A stretch of DNA of 64,000 bases from Calothrix sp. PCC 6303. Its GTDB lineage: Bacteria; Cyanobacteriota; Cyanobacteriia; Cyanobacteriales; Nostocaceae. The stretch covers positions 1,178,001 through 1,242,000 of the forward strand of contig NC_019751.1 in the NCBI RefSeq assembly GCF_000317435.1, given 5' to 3'. Shown in pieces: positions 59,528-64,000 of this stretch. The stretch's first letter is position 1. Each line of letters opens with the position of its first letter. Under the pieces are notes generated by a model, which saw only the letters and a program-made list of their open reading frames with translations, was not told the origin of the DNA and did no database searches. A program made the translations under genes and the position numbers.

Positions 59528-59661
59528 TTAATTTCGTGCAATCCTATGCAAGACAGATGAATCAGGTCGTTGAGTCAGAGATAATAGATTTAGTGAAACT
59601 ACGAGGAATCTCCTCCAAGTTCATAAAAAAAATATATTTACTTTTATCCCGCAATTAGTAG

Positions 59662-60816
59662 ATGCAGACACGCAAGCTCCTCAACTGGTGGCAAACACTA
59701 ACACCGATAGTACGATTACTGGCAATTGTATTATTTGTACCGCTACTTGTGTTAAATGGATGGGCAATTTCGTCCATTTTCGATTATTTTCATTCCCTCA
59801 TAGTTATTTTGGTTGGAGCGTCGGTATTAGCTTTTCTGCTTAACTATCCTGTAATTTGGATGGAACGTCAGGGTGCCCGACGCGAACAAGTTTCCATACT
59901 AGTATTTTTACTGGCTTTATCAATTTTACTAGCATTAGGGGTGACATTGTTCCCTCTGGCGCTAACACAAGCACAACAATTAGTGGCTCGAATTCCGGAG
60001 TTAATTGACTCTGGGCGATCGCAATTAATGCTGCTGAACGAAAAAGCTGAGGTTGTGGGTTTACCAGTTAATTTGGATGCATTGGTAGTTCAAATTAACG
60101 ATCGTGTTAAGGGACAGCTGCAAGCGATCGCAGGTCAAGTTTTGAACCTGGCGGTCATTACTTTTACCAGCATACTTGACTTTTTGCTGACGATGGTGCT
60201 GACTTTTTATCTCTTACAGCACGGACCAGAATTGTGGCAAAGTTTGGTAGATTGGTTGCCTGCTAAATTCCGTGAACCCTTTTCGCAGACTGTGCGCTTG
60301 AGTTTCCAAAATTTCTTTATCACCCAGTTAATTGTCTCAATTTGCATGGCTTCAGCCCTAATTTCAACTTTCCTTTGGCTGAAGGTGCCATTCGGGCTGC
60401 TTTTTGGTTTGACAATTGGAATTATGGCACTTGTTCCCTATGGGGGTTCGGTGGGAATTATCCTCACAACTTCTTTGGTGGCACTTCAGGATTTTACAAT
60501 GGGGGTGAGGGTACTAATTGCGGCGGTAATCGTTCAGCAAATCCTAGAAAACTTGATTGCACCGAGAATTTTGGGTAGTTTTACTGGACTTAACCCTGTT
60601 TGGTCTCTAATTTCGGTTCTCACAGGTGCCCGCATTGCGGGATTATTAGGTGTAATTCTCGCTGTCCCCAGCGCTGTTGTGATCAAAACTATTTTAAGCT
60701 CGATTCGGCGTGGTAGTGGTTTAGATATTGGTGAAAGTGTAACTGTCGAGGTGGCTGCACCAGAACCATCTTCGCAATCAGCAGTGGTCAAAAATCCTCC
60801 ACCTCTACCTTCTTGA
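59662..60816 (+). CDS. AI-2E family transporter (TqsA/YdiK type)
   Basis: 384 residues with about eight hydrophobic helices. The N-terminal block and LTMVLTFYLLQHGPELWQSL, then the conserved GLTIGIMALVPYGGSVGIIL and ILENLIAPRILGSFTGLNPVW, are the signature of the AI-2E/TqsA/UPF0118 family. Members export small molecules (autoinducer-2 in E. coli TqsA, Na+ or H+ antiport in others). The cyanobacterial substrate is unknown. The C-terminus is proline-rich and probably cytoplasmic. Confidence 0.87.
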   Translation: MQTRKLLNWWQTLTPIVRLLAIVLFVPLLVLNGWAISSIFDYFHSLIVILVGASVLAFLLNYPVIWMERQGARREQVSILVFLLALSILLALGVTLFPLALTQAQQLVARIPELIDSGRSQLMLLNEKAEVVGLPVNLDALVVQINDRVKGQLQAIAGQVLNLAVITFTSILDFLLTMVLTFYLLQHGPELWQSLVDWLPAKFREPFSQTVRLSFQNFFITQLIVSICMASALISTFLWLKVPFGLLFGLTIGIMALVPYGGSVGIILTTSLVALQDFTMGVRVLIAAVIVQQILENLIAPRILGSFTGLNPVWSLISVLTGARIAGLLGVILAVPSAVVIKTILSSIRRGSGLDIGESVTVEVAAPEPSSQSAVVKNPPPLPS

Positions 60817-60886
60817 TGATTCAGCCTAAAGATTCAAGACGCGGAACACCTAAGAACACCCAATTAGTCAAAACCCTCCAACAACA

Positions 60887-60911
60887 AACTAGTACAGCTT
60901 GGCGCAAATAA
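60887..60911 (+). repeat. 25-nt direct repeat, left of serpin
   Basis: AACTAGTACAGCTTGGCGCAAATAA matches 62579-62603 at 22 of 25 positions in the same orientation. The two copies bracket the serpin gene. The gap also carries GAGAAGCCGCTAC (60930-60942), a fragment related to the nrtB-nrtC spacer repeat. Confidence 0.65.
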
Positions 60912-61012
60912 GGCAAGCATACTCTACGAGAAGCCGCTACCCTAGCGGGAACGCTAAGAGCGAACGCGTCTACAAAATGGCTAAAAAGCTCATATAAACA
61001 TCTTTATTCCTT

Positions 61013-61040
61013 CTGCCTCCTGCCTCCTGCCTCCTGCCTT
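61013..61040. repeat. Heptameric short tandem repeat (CTGCCTC x4)
   Basis: Three perfect copies of CTGCCTC and a fourth with one change, just past the serpin stop codon. The third distinct heptamer repeat in the window. Confidence 0.7.
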
Positions 61041-61046
61041 CTTGTA

Positions 61047-62369
61047 CTAGCTAGGATCAACAATTGAACCCATAAACAAAATACTTCCAGTTTGATTGTC
61101 GCGGATACAAGTAAAGAAGGGACGATTAATCACCATCTCGAATGGTTCTGGTTTTATGATGGCAGATGTTGCCCTAATACCCACTGAAGTGACTGCTGCT
61201 GCCTCAGTTCCTTCTTCGTTAACTTCTACAAAGGTTTTGTGTTTAACTTCGCTAATTGCTAAGTTTTTGCCAATCCCGGAAAAATCAGCTTTATTGCCAA
61301 ATGCTTCACCCATTCCCAAAGTAACTAAAGAATCTTTGAGATCTATTTCATAATCCATCTTGAAGCGCGGTAAACTGACGCTGCCATCACGGGTACTAAA
61401 TTGATTCATCCATTTTTCCCAATTCTCAGCATTCAAAGTTTGGGCAAAGGTTTGGAGATTTGATTTTTCTTTGGGGAGAAAAGCATAAAAACTCACTTTG
61501 CCATCTTTCCCGTAAGGCAGACTCACAGCTTGAAATTCGTCAGTTTCTAAATATTTATACTCGCCCTTTTGCGACATCAGAGGATGTTTTTTTGCTTGCC
61601 CTGATGCTAGGTAAAATTGAGACTCAGTGGTTTGTTTAGCATCAAAGGCATTTGTCCAACTACCCTTGAAGTAAATGGCATTAATCAAGAACATTGCTTG
61701 GTTAGGGTCAATTGCGTCAACAATTTTCTCTATCTTACCCTTGGTATTTTCTCGCACCCAACCATTAATAATATCTAGTGTATCAGCACTACTAAAATCA
61801 ATATTTGATACAACTGCCTTGTAAAAATCTCGATTGCGCTGGAGAAAATCAGCTTTGAAAGCCACTTGCTGATTTGCCCAAAGAGAGTTAGCGATAGTTA
61901 ACTGTACCTGAGTATCGGGATTTTCCAGTAGTGATTTCAAAGCCGCGTTGGAAGAGTTGATTTGCTGTAAGTTCAACCCTTGCAACTCCAATGCTTTTAC
62001 CATTGCTTGTTGGGTTTTGCCCTGAGCGCCATTGTATGTCATCGCTAGTGCGATCGCTACACTGGATGGAGAGATAAATATATTTTCTTCTTTATTCTCT
62101 TGATTAATTTCTGAAAATAATTTAAAACCGAATTTTGTATTTGCTGCTACTAATTTAGGATCTAAATTCATATTTGGTTTTGGTATAGGCAACTCACTAT
62201 TGGGTAAACGCGACTCTGCGAAAGCACCAGAACCACTATTAAGCTGCGAACAGCCTAAAACCCCCATCAAAACTACACTGGTGGCTGCCAAAGCGTAACG
62301 TCTCCCCAGACTTACACCATAACGTCTTTGGCGAAAATTCTCCCCAGCCTGACTAAATTTCTGCTTCAT
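61047..62369 (-). CDS. Serpin (serine protease inhibitor), predicted lipoprotein
   Basis: 440 residues. N-terminal lipoprotein signal with lipobox VLGC (Cys-40), so it should be anchored on the outer face of the cytoplasmic membrane or in the outer membrane. The serpin fold covers about residues 75-440, including NIFISPSSVAIALAMTYNGA and the shutter/breach segments. The reactive-centre hinge EEGTEAAAVT (385-394) has the small residues P12-P9 needed for loop insertion, so it is predicted to be inhibitory. By counting from the hinge, P1 is near Thr-401, with Arg-399 close by. The target protease is unknown. A 25-nt direct repeat flanks the gene. Confidence 0.9.
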   Translation of the reverse strand: MKQKFSQAGENFRQRRYGVSLGRRYALAATSVVLMGVLGCSQLNSGSGAFAESRLPNSELPIPKPNMNLDPKLVAANTKFGFKLFSEINQENKEENIFISPSSVAIALAMTYNGAQGKTQQAMVKALELQGLNLQQINSSNAALKSLLENPDTQVQLTIANSLWANQQVAFKADFLQRNRDFYKAVVSNIDFSSADTLDIINGWVRENTKGKIEKIVDAIDPNQAMFLINAIYFKGSWTNAFDAKQTTESQFYLASGQAKKHPLMSQKGEYKYLETDEFQAVSLPYGKDGKVSFYAFLPKEKSNLQTFAQTLNAENWEKWMNQFSTRDGSVSLPRFKMDYEIDLKDSLVTLGMGEAFGNKADFSGIGKNLAISEVKHKTFVEVNEEGTEAAAVTSVGIRATSAIIKPEPFEMVINRPFFTCIRDNQTGSILFMGSIVDPS

Positions 62370-62740
62370 GGTGTCACCTTGTCCCCTAAAGTCTTTAATG
62401 TGACTATGACATTAAAATCAATATGACTGTTAGTCGGTTACAGTTTTGGCAACGAACACTATCATAATTGAAAACTTTGTTATCTCGTGAAAAGAAGAAG
62501 CCCAAAGAGTGATCTTTGGAATCCCCACCTACTACTTCGCAGAAGCAAGCTACAACGAAGTAAGGTGGGGAGGATGTCAACTAGTACAGCATGGCGTAAA
62601 TAACTAGACCGTTATTTGACCATGAAAGGCTCAGTAATAAACGGCTTTCCCCCACTGCCTACTCACTACTGCCTTGAGGTACTAGAAGACATTTGTGAAG
62701 AATTAGCGCTAACAATTAGCAATTAGATAATATACATATC
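62370..62740. other. Repeat-bearing intergenic region
   Basis: The gap holds the right copy of the serpin-flanking direct repeat (62579-62603) and a hairpin built of CCCCACCT (62524-62531) and AGGTGGGG (62563-62570). Nothing codes convincingly. Confidence 0.55.
62579..62603 (+). repeat. 25-nt direct repeat, right of serpin
   Basis: AACTAGTACAGCATGGCGTAAATAA-type sequence, the partner of 60887-60911 (three mismatches). Confidence 0.65.
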
Positions 62741-62801
62741 TTGTGGAATGGGTATCTTGCCCGTTAATCTAATTTGTACAGGCAGGATGCCTGTTCCACA
62801 A
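62741..62801. repeat. MITE-like inverted repeat (partial copy 3 of the dispersed family)
   Basis: TTGTGGAA (62741-62748) and TTCCACAA (62794-62801) are the ends of a ~61-bp imperfect inverted repeat whose inner parts GGGTATCTTGCCCG and GGCAGGATGCCTG resemble the CAGGCATCTTGCCTG core of the repeats at 624 and 11480. Confidence 0.65.
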
Positions 62802-62903
62802 AATAAAAACTTGCATTTTATTTAATACCCATTCCTAAATCACTTTTGATCCATTCCCACAAATTTATTTTGGAAGTGTCATCTCATCCACCTTCAGATT
62901 AAA

Positions 62904-62932
62904 TTGACATACTCACCGTCCTAAAGGAGCGG
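62904..62932 (-). mobile_element. Right end of an IS200/IS605-type element
   Basis: On the minus strand just past the tnpB stop, CCGCTCC-TTTA-GGACGG (62932-62916) forms the subterminal hairpin typical of IS605-family right ends, followed by TGAGTATGTCAA, which probably ends the element near 62904. This tract is also where the guide RNA scaffold of TnpB is expected. The exact boundary is an estimate. The left end is outside the window. Confidence 0.55.
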
Positions 62933-62961
62933 GGAAACACTTGACACTTCACTGACTGATG

Positions 62962-64000
62962 CTACCAGGCGATAGTAGTCTTACTCTGTCTCTGTGTCCG
63001 TTTAGAGTCGTGGCAATGCCCTATCCCGACTTTGTTTATATTTTTTGCTGCATTCTCGTCTCGGTCGTGTTCAGTGCCACAATTTAAACACTGAACCTTC
63101 CTAACTTTTAAATTGAGTTTGCCCCATTTATAACCACATTCTGAACAAACTTGGCTTGTAGGTTCCCATCGACTTATAACGTGAAAATCTCGGTTAAGTT
63201 TCTCAGACTTCCCTTCACACAAAGTCCTAAATTCTCTCCACCCTTCCTGACTAATCGCTCTAGATAGTTTACGATTTTTAACCATCCCAGATACGTTTAA
63301 ATCTTCCAAAACAATAGCTTTGTTTTCACTCACTATTTTGGTAGATAGCTTATGCAAGAAGTCTTTACGGGTATCGGCGATTTGATTGTGCAGTTTTGCA
63401 ATCTGAATCCGAGTCTTATTTCTTCGTTGTGAGTCTTTCGGTTGTCGCACCAACTTCTTTTGAAGTTTACGAATTTTCTTATCTAAGAATGAATAATCTG
63501 GGCTTTCAGCTTTTTCACCATTACTCATTACAGCAAAAGTTTTGATTCCCAAATCAATACCAATACTTTGGTTTTTAGCATCAATATTAACAGGCTCAAT
63601 CTCTACTACAAAGCTGAGTAAATAGCGATTAGCACAATCCTTGATTACTGTTACCGAGCTAGGCGATGACGGTAATTCTCTAGACCAAATTGGTTTAACA
63701 TTACCAATCTTAGCTAGATAAACCTGCTCCCCTTGAAGTGAGAAACCTGTTTTTACAAAACGGGCTGACTGTTGATTAGTTTTCTTTTTAAACTTTGGAC
63801 TGCCTACTTTTTTCCCTTTGCGCTTTCCTTTGAGAGAATCGAAAAAGTTCTTATAGGCTACTCCCAAATCTGCAACTGACTGTTGCAACGCGACACTGGA
63901 CACCTCAGATAACCAAATACGTTCATCAGTCTTTTTAGCTTGGGTAATCACCAACTTTTGCAAGTCGTTGTTACTCGGCAGTTTTTCCGACTGTTTACAA
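62962..64000 (-). CDS. tnpB: TnpB-type RNA-guided endonuclease of an IS200/IS605 element (5' end outside window)
   Basis: At least 345 codons are visible, and the frame stays open beyond the right edge (an internal TTG at 63963 is not the true start). The RuvC catalytic triad is complete: Asp in IGIDLGIKTFAV, Glu in IVLEDLNVSGM and Asp in HDRDENAAKNI. The zinc finger is CSECGYKWGKL ... VQCLNCG. The C-terminal WREFR and WEPTSQVC segments are also typical. TnpB cuts the site that the element has left, guided by an RNA encoded at the element's right end, and so favours its retention. No tnpA (Y1 transposase) is visible. A partner could lie beyond 64000, or this could be a tnpB-only (IS1341-type) element. 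Confidence 0.92.
   Translation of the reverse strand, partial: CKQSEKLPSNNDLQKLVITQAKKTDERIWLSEVSSVALQQSVADLGVAYKNFFDSLKGKRKGKKVGSPKFKKKTNQQSARFVKTGFSLQGEQVYLAKIGNVKPIWSRELPSSPSSVTVIKDCANRYLLSFVVEIEPVNIDAKNQSIGIDLGIKTFAVMSNGEKAESPDYSFLDKKIRKLQKKLVRQPKDSQRRNKTRIQIAKLHNQIADTRKDFLHKLSTKIVSENKAIVLEDLNVSGMVKNRKLSRAISQEGWREFRTLCEGKSEKLNRDFHVISRWEPTSQVCSECGYKWGKLNLKVRKVQCLNCGTEHDRDENAAKNINKVGIGHCHDSKRTQRQSKTTIAW

Overview
The window reads as a piece of the chromosome of a filamentous, probably heterocyst-forming cyanobacterium (Nostocales) that makes phycoerythrin. The evidence is: a C-phycoerythrin operon whose bilin cysteines fall at the same positions as in Fremyella diplosiphon/Tolypothrix/Calothrix; phycobilisome linkers; cytochrome c6; a CAAD-domain valyl-tRNA synthetase; an NtcA/NtcB-type nitrate operon; many GCGATCGC (HIP1) octamers; and heptameric short tandem repeats of the kind described from heterocystous cyanobacteria. 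The genus is an inference. No rRNA, tRNA, CRISPR array, prophage or biosynthetic cluster was seen.

Layout. 1-3.9 kb: end of a rhodanese-type sulfurtransferase, then glpK, a sugar ABC permease and 5-formyl-THF cyclo-ligase, all on the minus strand. 4.1-14.5 kb: a phycobilisome island. It holds nblA (55 aa, phycobilisome degradation), two CpcS/CpeS-type bilin lyases, a pentapeptide-repeat protein of unknown role, cpeF-cpeZ-cpeY (HEAT-repeat lyases/chaperone) downstream of cpeB-cpeA, a HExxH protein of unknown role, the membrane-anchored linker cpcL and the rod-core linker cpcG1. 14.6-23 kb: housekeeping genes (valS with a membrane CAAD domain, a MetF-type reductase, alpha/beta hydrolase, Nudix, MFS). 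23.2-36.7 kb: nitrate assimilation. cnaT, ntcB and a HEAT-repeat protein read leftwards, and nirA-nrtABCD-narB reads rightwards. Textbook NtcA promoters (GTA-N8-TAC-N22-TAN3T) are visible for both nirA and ntcB.

37-43.5 kb: mixed genes (PsiE-like, secreted protein, PLP decarboxylase, SulP transporter, TPR protein, petJ) and two gene remnants. 44.1-49.2 kb: a partner-switching signalling cluster with a SiaB/Slr1658-like ATP-binding protein, a SiaC/STAS-like protein and two membrane PP2C phosphatases that share a catalytic domain but carry different sensors. 49.3-51.2 kb: the ATP synthase beta-epsilon operon. 51.9-60.8 kb: SirB1-like, galU-type, ubiD, a PEP-CTERM surface protein, LCP, a membrane protein and an AI-2E family exporter. 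61-64 kb: a serpin lipoprotein flanked by a short direct repeat, then a TnpB whose right end is visible and whose start lies beyond the window.

The genes make two coherent programmes. One builds, attaches and dismantles light-harvesting antennae. The other takes up nitrate and reduces it to ammonium under NtcA/NtcB control. Both use HEAT-repeat accessory proteins. Dispersed hairpin repeats occupy most intergenic gaps, including four of the five spacers inside the nitrate operon. I found nothing that is unmistakably a new system. The best candidates for undescribed biology are the pentapeptide-repeat and HExxH proteins embedded in the phycobilisome island, the HEAT-repeat protein divergent from nirA, and the two-sensor partner-switch cluster.
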